Source: CAZNDN01 sp964571815
GTDB taxonomy: Bacteria > Fibrobacterota > Chitinivibrionia > Chitinivibrionales > WJKA01
Direction: 5' to 3'
DNA length: 7,094 nt
Assembly: GCA_964571815.1 (NCBI GenBank)
Contig: CAZNDN010000179.1
Location: 1-7,094, forward strand
Positions 1 to 6,535 of this stretch are shown here, piece by piece; positions within the stretch are counted from its first letter, which is position 1; each line of letters begins with the position of its first letter. A model generated the notes under the pieces. That model was given only the letters and a program-made list of their open reading frames with translations. It made no database searches and was not told the origin of the DNA. The position numbers and the translations under genes were made by a program.

Positions 1-41
1 GCATGCGCCTGACCGGAAGATGATACTGATTGTCCGCACGA

Positions 42-1157
42 TCACCGCACTAGTAGCGCTCTCAGAACAGCGCTCCCCGCGCCGGCGCCGTGCAGCCGCA
101 CAATATACGTTCCCCCTGGCCGAGCAGCCCCGGCAGTTGCCCAATCCCCGGCGCCGTCAGGCGAAACGCCCCGGACCCGCCGCCCCTGCACGGTACACAG
201 ATCAACGCTCCATTTCCGTCGCGCACGCAGGTCTCCCCAGGCCCCTGTCATCGTGGCGTTGCCGCCCGTTTGCACTCTGATTCGATTGGTGTTTGCCTGA
301 TACGAAATCAACCCGGCAACGGCAAGATCGTGCCTGGAGGCCATTCGGACGATCATGGAACGGCTGGAATCCGTTGCCCATATATGTGAACCATCATACG
401 CGATATCAACAGCCCGGAACGGGACGGCATACCACAGGTTTTTTTGCTGGAGTTCTACGTCAAGGGTCGTCTGTAACACGGAACTGATACCAACGCCGCC
501 GCCATCCACCATCCACAACGTGTCACCAATGACGGTCATGCCGAGGGGGTGAAGGCAACAGAGTTCGGCTTCCATGGCTCTGCTCGAGGGATTAATGACA
601 TACACACAGGGGCCCCAACCGCCGTGGTACGACACGAGAAACCTCCCGCGATAATACGTCATACCCCGGAGAAAAGGCTCACTTCCTATCTTGTCATCTG
701 TAATAAACGATATGGTCTCACGTGTTTCACCTGTTTGTTGGTCTATCCGATGAATCGCATACTTCGCATGAGAAGCCGAATCCCCTGTAGCCGAATCAAC
801 ACAAACCCAGAGCGCTCCTTCTGCGCAAGCAATACCCACAATCCTGCGAAAATCCGTCTGAATCGAATCCAGGAGTGTCGGCGTAGTATTACACGCATAA
901 AGGTGTTTTGTGTGGAGATTGGAGAGCCAAAGGGTATCTCTGCAAACTTCCATGGAATACGGGGCGGGAATGGGAGAAGCGAATTCGTGGGCGACGGGTA
1001 GCGTGTTGGGGGGTTGTGCAAACGCAATACGCGGCGGAATCAAGGGTACCAGAAAAAATGCCAGTACATACTTGATCCCGGCAACGGTTTTCAAGTGAGA
1101 GCCCACCGCGGACCCGCGGAGACCTCCAGGGTAGGCTGCACGTATTGTCGATTTCAT
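42..1157 (-). CDS. Secreted beta-propeller-like protein with T9SS-like C-terminal sorting tail
   Basis: Unnamed exported protein of 371 aa. The ATG at 1157 is chosen because a strong AGGAGG (1163-1168) sits 5 nt upstream. A hydrophobic stretch at residues about 29-41, ending IAFAQ, looks like a signal peptide with an unusually long 28-residue basic N-region. Residues about 65-275 carry repeated short strands with a D/G-x-LW or IW core (DTLWLSN 74-80, GALWVCV 114-120, GDTLWMVD 211-218, GSHIWATD 256-263). This is the pattern of NHL/Vgb-like beta-propellers, which usually bind ligands or partners rather than catalyse. The end (about 317-371) has VQGRRV, then GGTYIVRL and VLRALLVR, matching the layout of a Por/T9SS-type sorting tail. 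It is the last gene of the second cassette, behind the cysteine peptidase. The family is inferred from pattern only; substrate or partner is unknown. Confidence 0.72.
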   Translation of the reverse strand: MKSTIRAAYPGGLRGSAVGSHLKTVAGIKYVLAFFLVPLIPPRIAFAQPPNTLPVAHEFASPIPAPYSMEVCRDTLWLSNLHTKHLYACNTTPTLLDSIQTDFRRIVGIACAEGALWVCVDSATGDSASHAKYAIHRIDQQTGETRETISFITDDKIGSEPFLRGMTYYRGRFLVSYHGGWGPCVYVINPSSRAMEAELCCLHPLGMTVIGDTLWMVDGGGVGISSVLQTTLDVELQQKNLWYAVPFRAVDIAYDGSHIWATDSSRSMIVRMASRHDLAVAGLISYQANTNRIRVQTGGNATMTGAWGDLRARRKWSVDLCTVQGRRVRGVSPDGAGDWATAGAARPGGTYIVRLHGAGAGSAVLRALLVR

Positions 1158-1162
1158 TGTCT

Positions 1163-1168
1163 CCTCCT
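1163..1168 (-). promoter_or_regulatory. Strong ribosome binding site of the downstream propeller gene
   Basis: AGGAGG on the minus strand, 5 nt before the ATG at 1157. It fixes the start of the 42-1157 gene even though its signal peptide has a long N-region. It lies beyond the in-frame stop of the preceding peptidase gene. Confidence 0.7.
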
Positions 1169-1176
1169 TTGCTGCG

Positions 1177-1320
1177 TCATTCCTTCGTGACTTTTACCCC
1201 GAAGATAAAATAGTACGTTAGTCCCCCTCGCCCTTCGGCCCGACCGGTCACACATAATGTGTCCCTTGATGTCCGGGCTGGCCGCAGTGTCGCCCGGCAG
1301 AACGCCTGCAAGTGTTCTGA
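1177..1320 (-). other. Possible out-of-frame remnant of the peptidase's C-terminal sorting tail
   Basis: The frame used by the upstream peptidase gives an Arg/Cys/His-rich end here and stops at 1248. The next minus-strand frame reads through the same DNA as a more protein-like stretch with a CDRSGRR motif, resembling the D..GRR core of sorting tails. The third frame ends GGLTYYFIFGVKVTKE, followed by a stop at 1177-1179 placed just before the AGGAGG of the next gene. Together these look like a sorting tail knocked out of frame by one or two small indels, or by sequencing errors. This is interpretation; only the frames themselves are seen. Confidence 0.35.
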
Positions 1321-2129
1321 ATGGAATCGTGTCGGCGGCGAGTTTCCGGGCATTCCACCTCTTTGATGTTCTGCCGGTGCTTTTCATTGGTCACGTAGTG
1401 ATACGTCCCGCCGTTATACCGGAAGGAAATCTCCCATTTGATTTCCGTGATCCATGATGTCTCATTGACGTCGTGCCAGTAGCACTTGAAATGCACGTGC
1501 TCGTTGGAATGGACCACGTCGGGGTTGTAGTAGTTGTCTTCGACGATCACGATCCTGTCGTTGACTCCTACTTCCTCGATCAGCCAGGCGTACTCGATGC
1601 TCATAATCTCCAGCCATGGGAGTTCTTCCGGTTCCCCGTCGGCTGGATCGATGTACTTCAGCACTTTGGTATTGTTCTCCTCAAGCGCATCGAAAAAGAC
1701 AGCCTGATGGTCTCCTCTCTGATCATCCATTTGGGCATGCACTGGATGCTGCTGATGATGAATTGAGTAGTAGAAATCGCTATACGCAGGTTCCTCCGTT
1801 CCTACCATCTCGTATACTTCGCATCCGCCTGAAACACCTCTGTCTTCGTATAGCTGTTTACAGGTATTCCATCCGGGATGCCCGGGGTAGCTGTCACCGC
1901 ACAGATAATTCGGGACATATTCACCATCGACGCACCACTGGGCAACGTCATGTTGATCTTCGTGCTTGTCGTAATAGTCCAGCACCATCTCGCAGCTTGC
2001 AGCCCAGCACCACGCCGAGTCGGCCTGCACCACGGGGTTCAGAGAAATCTGTGAGTGGCCGCCGGCGACTATCAGCAGAAGAAACATACTACCTGGAAAC
2101 AACGCCGGGGCAATGCTATTGATTCTCAT
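1248..2129 (-). CDS. Exported papain-like cysteine peptidase (AvrRpt2/C39-like)
   Basis: A 293-aa product with a signal peptide at about 1-26 (hydrophobic SMFLLLIVAGG). The catalytic block is clear: Q35 as oxyanion-hole Gln, then AWCWAASCEMVLDYY with nucleophile Cys41, His141 in GDHQAVFFDA, and Asp161 in YIDPADG. The QxxxxWCWAA block is typical of the AvrRpt2-type (C70) and C39-like papain-fold peptidases. Further cysteines (66, 77, 90, 103) may form disulfides, as expected outside the cytoplasm. Residues about 190-247 look beta-rich, possibly an Ig-like module. The start overlaps the end of the preceding gene by 14 nt, with its own AAGGAG (2137-2142) 7 nt upstream, implying translational coupling. 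The end after about residue 255 is Arg/Cys/His-rich and unlike the rest, suggesting a frameshift that removed a sorting tail. Likely role is secreted proteolysis; the substrate is unknown. Confidence 0.78.
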   Translation of the reverse strand: MRINSIAPALFPGSMFLLLIVAGGHSQISLNPVVQADSAWCWAASCEMVLDYYDKHEDQHDVAQWCVDGEYVPNYLCGDSYPGHPGWNTCKQLYEDRGVSGGCEVYEMVGTEEPAYSDFYYSIHHQQHPVHAQMDDQRGDHQAVFFDALEENNTKVLKYIDPADGEPEELPWLEIMSIEYAWLIEEVGVNDRIVIVEDNYYNPDVVHSNEHVHFKCYWHDVNETSWITEIKWEISFRYNGGTYHYVTNEKHRQNIKEVECPETRRRHDSIQNTCRRSAGRHCGQPGHQGTHYV

Positions 2130-2865
2130 TTTCGTACTCCTTTCGCAGCTTCTCCATAATCAGTTTCCTCCGATCCGCACATCGCTTGAGGTATCCTCTT
2201 GTTTGAGGCCGGTTGAACAAGGATCTGGAATACTGAAGCTGAGAATAATCCACAGAATAATCCAGCGTGCGCGAAAGCGGTGTGAGGTTGTACGCATCGA
2301 CTTCAGGTACATGGAAATACCAATCCCGTGAAATGCCGGGAAATTTGATGAAGACGGGATTGTATCCTTCAACCGGAGGCCAGGTAGCAAGGACCCTCCT
2401 CATTACACGGGGAGTATTGGCCCCTCCGGCAGTTGGGCAATACGCTTTCCCGAAGTACGATACCACGTTTACTCTCCACACTACGCTGTCTTCGACACAC
2501 AGATGCACTTGATAGGATGAATCCCGCCAGTCGACAAAGGCAGTCACCGGGGTGCTGTCCGTCAATGTATCCGGCGTGTACTTGATGCAATACTGCTTCA
2601 CTGCGCCGCATACCCGATGGCGCTGCTCAAAAAACTCCCTGCGTTGCTCCCGGGCGGCATCATCCTCAGGCAGATTGTATGCCCGGGCAAACATCCGACT
2701 TCTGGTGGCACTGGCCAGCATCGCACTCTTTGCTCGCTTGATCATTGCCCGCGGCACCTTGGCTTTCAACGGGTGACCTGTGGTGTCGAATCCCTGCGGC
2801 GGCTCGCCCAATGCCGAACCGGCAATGATACCCAGGAACACCACGCTGCGAAATGCTACTTTCAT
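2116..2865 (-). CDS. Exported protein of unknown family, coupled to the cysteine peptidase
   Basis: A 249-aa protein I do not recognise. It starts at ATG 2865 with GGGAG (2872-2876) 6 nt upstream. Residues 1-20 form a clean signal peptide (VVFLGIIAGSALG). The mature part begins with a basic helical stretch (about 32-62) and an Arg/Glu-rich helix (about 70-85). It continues with a central beta-rich region holding four cysteines (86, 93, 123, 143), with strands such as TAFVDWRDSSYQVHLCVED and VWRVNVVSYFGKAYCP, and ends with a charged helix (about 226-249). Its stop lies inside the start of the peptidase gene (14-nt overlap), so the two are very probably made together. By position it could be a partner, propeptide-like inhibitor or chaperone of the peptidase. 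That is inference from context only. No truncation is evident. Confidence 0.68.
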   Translation of the reverse strand: MKVAFRSVVFLGIIAGSALGEPPQGFDTTGHPLKAKVPRAMIKRAKSAMLASATRSRMFARAYNLPEDDAAREQRREFFEQRHRVCGAVKQYCIKYTPDTLTDSTPVTAFVDWRDSSYQVHLCVEDSVVWRVNVVSYFGKAYCPTAGGANTPRVMRRVLATWPPVEGYNPVFIKFPGISRDWYFHVPEVDAYNLTPLSRTLDYSVDYSQLQYSRSLFNRPQTRGYLKRCADRRKLIMEKLRKEYENENQ

Positions 2866-3047
2866 TGTTCACTCCCTGGTTAACATTCGTGTACTACTAC
2901 CTCATTGATCAGGGGGCGCGATCCACCGTCAGTGCCGGCGCCCTCTACCGGGAAACGACACAGCGCGGCATGCGTTACACCCTCGCTCCTCGATTGACGG
3001 AAACTCTTCATTGAACCCTCGCCGGGCACACCACTCGCTGCGCGGTC

Positions 3048-3395
3048 TCAATGATTCGGCTTCCGCTTCAAACCCGCCTTCTCTCTTACGGCCTCCACAT
3101 CAACCGCATCCCCTCTCACACCCGATTCCCGCTGACGCTCGATTTCGTCGGTAATTCTGCGGGATTGTCTTCGCAGTCTCGCCGCTTTCTTTTCGTATTC
3201 GGTTGGTTCGCGTTTGTCGCGTGGCGCGGCATGCTCATACCTTGCGAGTGTTTCCTCACCTACGGTGCGAACAATTCTCTCGTTCTCATATCCCTCGCGT
3301 ACCCCCGTTACCTGGTAGCTGAAAGCAGCGTCGCCGTACTCATAAAAACCGGACTCTTTCATGGCAACCACGATTCTATGCGAACGCCGGTGCAT
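3048..3395 (-). pseudogene. 5'-truncated copy of the tail-fibre-type C-terminal segment
   Basis: A 115-codon open frame. From residue about 7 (RIVVAMK) to about 105 (VDVEAV) it is nearly identical to the end of the gene at the right edge of the window. It lacks the upstream half of that beta domain (the LPEHF block). Its first ATG (3395) follows directly after an in-frame TAA, no Shine-Dalgarno sequence is visible, and the five residues before the homology (after the Met) are unrelated. The last residues (REKAGLKRKPNH) also differ from the other copy. It is best read as a truncated leftover of a duplication rather than a working gene. The charged coiled-coil-like part (EKKAARLRRQSRRITDEIE) remains open, so expression of a short protein cannot be excluded. 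Confidence 0.7.
3088..3377 (-). repeat. Direct repeat, copy A (290 bp)
   Basis: This segment aligns without gaps to 6564-6853 (constant offset of 3476). I count 8 mismatches in 290 positions. All 8 lie in the two ends, and the central 208 bp (3137-3344) are identical to 6613-6820. The two copies are in the same orientation and flank three intact genes. The excess identity in the middle suggests recent duplication or gene conversion. Confidence 0.93.
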
Positions 3396-3583
3396 TTATG
3401 CGCTTAGAATAGCCGGGTTGAATTTGCCATGTGTTGGCAGGAAAATCAAGAAGATGAGCTGCATCAACTGCTTCGTATGGACCACATGAAGGAGATCGGA
3501 AGAAGATTTTGTCACAATCTCTTGAAGAAAACCGCATTTTCAAACTGTCCAGGTTTGCTGCACAATCAGATCGGCGTTCGCAT
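3378..3583. repeat. 206-bp segment bounded by 12-bp inverted repeats
   Basis: ATGCGAACGCCG at 3378-3389 is repeated in inverted form as CGGCGTTCGCAT at 3572-3583. The left arm begins at the first base after the homology between the two direct repeats ends (3377). The trinucleotide TCT flanks both outer edges (3375-3377 and 3584-3586), which could be a short target duplication or chance. The interior encodes no transposase, so if it is mobile it would be a non-autonomous, MITE-like insertion. The inverted repeat is seen; the mobile nature is inference. Confidence 0.4.
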
Positions 3584-3600
3584 TCTAAGGGTGAAGTGCA
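3396..3600. other. Gene-poor interval between the two cassettes
   Basis: This stretch of 205 bp separates the stop of the upstream propeller gene from the truncated repeat copy. It appears AT-richer than its surroundings. Minus-strand reading continues open for about 75 codons past the TGA at 3601 in the propeller's frame, but the product is not recognisable and has no start signal. I see no convincing promoter or terminator. It contains the right arm of the 12-bp inverted repeat. Confidence 0.5.
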
Positions 3601-4911
3601 TCAAGGACACACCAGTTCTTTCCGAACTCGCACGGGATCACCTGATACGGATAGCATTACTGCGGAAAGCTTCCGCGTGTTCGAGAAGGCACGCCGCCGA
3701 CCCAGCAGATCAAAGTAGCGGGTTCGAACGGAGGTATCTCTATTCACTCGCAATGGTCTGAAACCAACAGCTTGATTGGTCCCGAAAAGCGAGTCAAGGC
3801 GTGCCGGATCCAATCGGTATACGCCATTTCCCGCCGCAATCCATATTCTTCCCGACTGATCCACATCCATATCGAAGACGCTTCCAATACGGTGGAAAAA
3901 CGAGTCCGTTTCGTTGACGACGAGCCATGTTTTCCCGTCGTACACGCATAAGGCATCGTGGAACGAGAGATCCACCCCTGTCCAGGCCCAAACCATATTG
4001 TGTTGGTCAACGGTTACGGCATTTATCCGGTTAGAAGTCAGTAGGCTCTCAGCCGGGCCATGCCTTGACCAAGTGGCGCCATCCGGACTGACTTTGAACA
4101 GATCGCCCTCCAGTGTGTCGAACGATGAATAGAACCATGCCGATTGGCCCACCCAGATATCGCCATCCGATCCCAGGGCCAGTTCTTCGACGGTATTGCG
4201 CCGGAGGGGTGAGTTGGTCTTGTCATACACGCTCCACTGCTCGCCGTCTATTCTCACAAGACCACCTCTCCCCTGGTACTGGGTCGTGCCGACCCACGTA
4301 ACATTGTTGCGGTCTACCACGATGGCGTTGATTGCACGACAAGGGAGTGGCGTGTTCTCGGGAGTGTAGAGGGCCCAGTCGCCGCCGTCATACGTCATGA
4401 GCCCGCCTTCATCAACATTTCCACAACTGAACCACAGTTTATTGCCCGCGTCCACATCCATTGCCCAGACATGACTCACCGGCATGGGTGAATTGGCGGG
4501 AGTGAATGAATGCCAGGTAGAGTCGTCAAGATACCCAAGGCCGTTAGATGTGCCTATCCACAGGCCATTCTCCCGATCAACCGTCAGTACCTTAACGCTG
4601 TCACATACAAGCCCGCTGTTGCTCGTGCTATAGCCTTCCCACTTCGACCCGTCAAACGCAGCCAAACCCTCGCGAAAACATCCGGCCCAGACTGTGCCGG
4701 AGCTATCGATTGCCAGTGCATGAACGAAATTAGCCGGCAGTGAGGAATTCGTTGTGTCGTAGACACGAACATTGCCGATCGCCGTGCTCACTGTGCCTCC
4801 TTCTTCGGAATGGACCGCTCGAAACACCATCAGCAACCAGCTTGTGACAAGCGCGACAATAGATAGGATTCTGCAGCTCGCTGCATACCTCATTGGCCGA
4901 ATCATGTACAT
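3601..4911 (-). CDS. Secreted seven-repeat beta-propeller (Reg_prop type) with sorting-like tail
   Basis: A 436-aa exported protein. ATG 4911 is preferred because GGGAG (4918-4922) lies 6 nt upstream; the ATG two codons later is less well spaced. A signal segment spans about 17-35 (ILSIVALVTSWLLMVF). Residues about 45-368 hold seven repeats of the two-component-regulator-propeller kind, with cores TVWAG 73-77, GLWIG 116-120, KLWFS 158-162, VTWVG 204-208, DIWVG 251-255, MVWAW 306-310 and RIWIA 355-359. Each core follows an aliphatic-D-x-x-G/N turn and most are linked by N-S/T-x-L/M-P motifs. That number suggests one seven-bladed propeller. No histidine kinase or other signalling domain follows, so it is probably a free secreted or surface protein. 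The tail (about 398-436: YFDLLGRRR, then VRVRKELV) resembles a T9SS-like sorting tail but lacks the usual G-x-Y strand. It closes the first cassette. Function unknown; binding or scaffolding is likely. Confidence 0.8.
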   Translation of the reverse strand: MYMIRPMRYAASCRILSIVALVTSWLLMVFRAVHSEEGGTVSTAIGNVRVYDTTNSSLPANFVHALAIDSSGTVWAGCFREGLAAFDGSKWEGYSTSNSGLVCDSVKVLTVDRENGLWIGTSNGLGYLDDSTWHSFTPANSPMPVSHVWAMDVDAGNKLWFSCGNVDEGGLMTYDGGDWALYTPENTPLPCRAINAIVVDRNNVTWVGTTQYQGRGGLVRIDGEQWSVYDKTNSPLRRNTVEELALGSDGDIWVGQSAWFYSSFDTLEGDLFKVSPDGATWSRHGPAESLLTSNRINAVTVDQHNMVWAWTGVDLSFHDALCVYDGKTWLVVNETDSFFHRIGSVFDMDVDQSGRIWIAAGNGVYRLDPARLDSLFGTNQAVGFRPLRVNRDTSVRTRYFDLLGRRRAFSNTRKLSAVMLSVSGDPVRVRKELVCP

Positions 4912-4932
4912 ACACGACTCCCTCGCTCACAG

Positions 4933-4976
4933 GAAAGAAAGCAAAAGCGGGGCCGGGGCCATATAGCCTCGACCCC
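4933..4976 (-). terminator. Possible Rho-independent terminator or attenuator
   Basis: On the minus strand GGGGTCGAGG (4976-4967) can pair with CCCCGGCCCC (4958-4949) across an 8-nt loop, with one G-U pair and one mismatch. An interrupted T-rich run (4946-4933) follows. It lies between the cysteine hydrolase gene and the propeller gene, only about 20-60 nt before the propeller's start. It would therefore reduce read-through into the propeller rather than mark a clean operon end. Confidence 0.42.
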
Positions 4977-5005
4977 TTTCCCATCTCATCAAGCCGGATT
5001 CGCCT

Positions 5006-5713
5006 CTACCAGCACTCAGCCGTCAGTTTTCCGCCGTCCTGCACGGTGAATCCCGACTCGATATTCATAGTTTCGTCACTGACGAACCGAACTATGGCAC
5101 CATCTCCGACAGTGGTGTTGCTGCCGGCGGTAAGGGTGCCCTTGGACGCCACCTTCACGTTGTCGCCGTTCGCGTACCCTTTGTTTGTGACGACTCGGAT
5201 GTAACGGGCATAGTACTTCGTCCTGTAATTCGGTTCGTCGTAAGGGCAGTGCGTCCGTGCATGGCGACACAAAGGATACGCGCCCCACTTCGAGTCGAAC
5301 ATGTCGTCAATTGTTGTTTCAATAGCTGAGTGGTCATCGTACGGATAGGACACCTTCTCTCCTTTTGCCGCATTCGGAACCTCGATGTAGCTGCCGTCGT
5401 TCCAGTACTTGTCATCCTCGGGCGTATTCATCCAATACACCGGCCCTCCCTCCGATATATTCCATGCATACGAATGGCAGTTGTAAAGCGGCGTCGCTTC
5501 ATCAAGAATGACAGCCTGTGGATAATGCGCATTGACCCAGTCGACGGCATCGTCCTTCTCTTTTTGGGGCCAGTCAGGACCGTTGTAAAATACGTACACA
5601 TTCGTTCCTTTCGGCGTCTGTATGGTCACTGCTCCGATGGAGCTTACCGAACTCATTGCCGACACGAGGAGCATGAGCGCAAACACCATCGAGTTCTTCA
5701 GGCCATTTCTCAT
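5006..5713 (-). CDS. Exported papain/NlpC-fold cysteine hydrolase (NCHSYAW family) with beta-repeat tail
   Basis: A 235-aa product starting at ATG 5713 with AAGGAGG (5721-5727) 7 nt upstream. A signal peptide covers about 1-28. The core resembles a bacterial family of presumed cysteine hydrolases: YNCHSYAW (77-84) with candidate nucleophile Cys79, then YWMNTPEDDKYWNDGSY (93-109), DHSAIE (127-132) with candidate His128, SKWG (141-144), and a trailing H151/C156-P157. The Cys-then-His order and the D-H-S-A-I block are those of papain-like/NlpC-type folds. I infer peptidase or amidase activity but the substrate is unknown. Residues about 180-235 are a separate tail (LTAGSNTTVGDGAIVRF, then ESGFTVQDGGKLTAECW) of the beta-repeat type often seen at the ends of FCB-group surface proteins. 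The preceding gene stops 18 bp upstream, so the two are very likely cotranscribed. Confidence 0.72.
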   Translation of the reverse strand: MRNGLKNSMVFALMLLVSAMSSVSSIGAVTIQTPKGTNVYVFYNGPDWPQKEKDDAVDWVNAHYPQAVILDEATPLYNCHSYAWNISEGGPVYWMNTPEDDKYWNDGSYIEVPNAAKGEKVSYPYDDHSAIETTIDDMFDSKWGAYPLCRHARTHCPYDEPNYRTKYYARYIRVVTNKGYANGDNVKVASKGTLTAGSNTTVGDGAIVRFVSDETMNIESGFTVQDGGKLTAECW

Positions 5714-5731
5714 GATTATGCCTCCTTTCGA

Positions 5732-6490
5732 CTAAATGTCAAGCGCGGCCCGCGCGGCCGCGGCAATGTTGTTTATGGCTTCCGGATTGAGGGTGAAGGG
5801 CTTTGCTGCGAATTGACCCTCTCTGGCGGTCTGGTCCAGAAAAGCCGGGGGTAGCTTCGCCTTCTCCTTCCGGCGGATCAGACGGGCCATCACCAGCGAC
5901 GACGGAGTCAGATTGAACGGCCCATAAGTCTGCGGACGGGACGCCTTTGCTTCGAATTTTTTCAACGTTTCCCGAAGCAGCTCCTTCCTTTCCCCCTCGC
6001 CCATCTTCCCGAGCACCTCAGCCTGAGAAAGAAGCATCTCCGCATACATGTACCTCCACCGTTCATCTGAGTCAGTAGATTGGGGAGAACCCAGATCGTC
6101 CATTTTCTTGTATACCTTGAGTGCTTCCTTACCAACGTCGTCACGACCCAAAAGCTCTTGCAAGCCGTTGAAGTTCGCTTTGACTCGATCGAACCCCAAT
6201 TGGAAATCGTTGTAGGCAAACAAATCACCGAACAGTGGATAATGAAGGCACGTTACAAAGAGAGCCTCCGTTGTGAGTTTCCTGAGAAGATCCACAGGGA
6301 TCTGGCTTGCCGAAATCATTTGGCCATGGGTATCAAGTTCCTCCCACTCAGGCGTTCCCGGCTTCACGGGATAATTGTACGGTCGACCAACTGTCTGTGC
6401 AAGCGCGCCCACCGTGAGCAAAAGCGCAAACACGGCGGTATTCAGCGCATGGCGCGCTTCGGCACATGCTCGCTTTCTGTCGTAGCGCAT
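5732..6490 (-). CDS. Exported helical protein, 'YPVKPGTPEW' family, function unknown
   Basis: A 252-aa protein. I start it at ATG 6490, which has AAGGAG 6 nt upstream, rather than at an in-frame GTG at 6520 that would run through this ribosome binding site and place ten extra residues before the signal peptide. A signal peptide ends near ALAQ (about 29-32). The mature N-terminus carries PYNYPVKPGTPEWEEL (37-52), QIPVDLLRKLTTEAL (63-77), HYPLFGDLFAYND (83-95) and FNGLQELLGRDD (107-118). I recognise this set as a recurring family of exported or cell-associated proteins in diverse bacteria without an assigned function. Almost all of the rest (about 120-252) is predicted helix. It is followed after 18 bp by the NCHSYAW cysteine hydrolase. 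I recall the two families occurring near each other elsewhere, but cannot check this here. Confidence 0.78.
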   Translation of the reverse strand: MRYDRKRACAEARHALNTAVFALLLTVGALAQTVGRPYNYPVKPGTPEWEELDTHGQMISASQIPVDLLRKLTTEALFVTCLHYPLFGDLFAYNDFQLGFDRVKANFNGLQELLGRDDVGKEALKVYKKMDDLGSPQSTDSDERWRYMYAEMLLSQAEVLGKMGEGERKELLRETLKKFEAKASRPQTYGPFNLTPSSLVMARLIRRKEKAKLPPAFLDQTAREGQFAAKPFTLNPEAINNIAAAARAALDI

Positions 6491-6496
6491 ATAACA

Positions 6497-6502
6497 CTCC
6501 TT
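6497..6502 (-). promoter_or_regulatory. Ribosome binding site deciding the start of the helical protein
   Basis: AAGGAG on the minus strand, 6 nt before the ATG at 6490. It supports that ATG over the GTG 30 nt upstream at 6520, which lacks a comparable site. Confidence 0.65.
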
Positions 6503-6535
6503 CTGTTTCCTTGTTTTCACAAGCGTCTCCGGCGC

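Noticed and set aside
549..1001. Plus-strand open frame of 150 codons
   Set aside because: It is the complement of the propeller repeats of the 42-1157 gene, with no family resemblance.
1616..2122. Plus-strand open frame of 168 codons
   Set aside because: It is antisense to the cysteine peptidase, whose motifs are intact. The product is low-complexity, rich in Arg/Ser/Pro/His and without recognisable blocks.
2911..2946. Inverted repeat (9-bp arms, 18-nt spacer) upstream of the 249-aa gene, considered as a terminator
   Set aside because: No T-run follows on either strand and the loop is long. At most it is a weak leader hairpin.
2994..2999. TTGACG on the plus strand as a promoter -35 box
   Set aside because: No acceptable -10 box lies at the right spacing, and no plus-strand gene follows.
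3429..3761. Plus-strand open frame of 110 codons across the inter-cassette gap
   Set aside because: Its second half is antisense to the propeller's sorting-like tail. There is no ribosome binding site and no known motif, so it is probably chance.
5330..5854. Plus-strand open frame of 174 codons
   Set aside because: It runs antisense across two genes with clear family motifs and good ribosome binding sites, and shows no recognisable domain of its own.
6491..6520. GTG at 6520 as the start of the helical exported protein
   Set aside because: The ATG at 6490 has a well-spaced AAGGAG and gives a more normal signal peptide.
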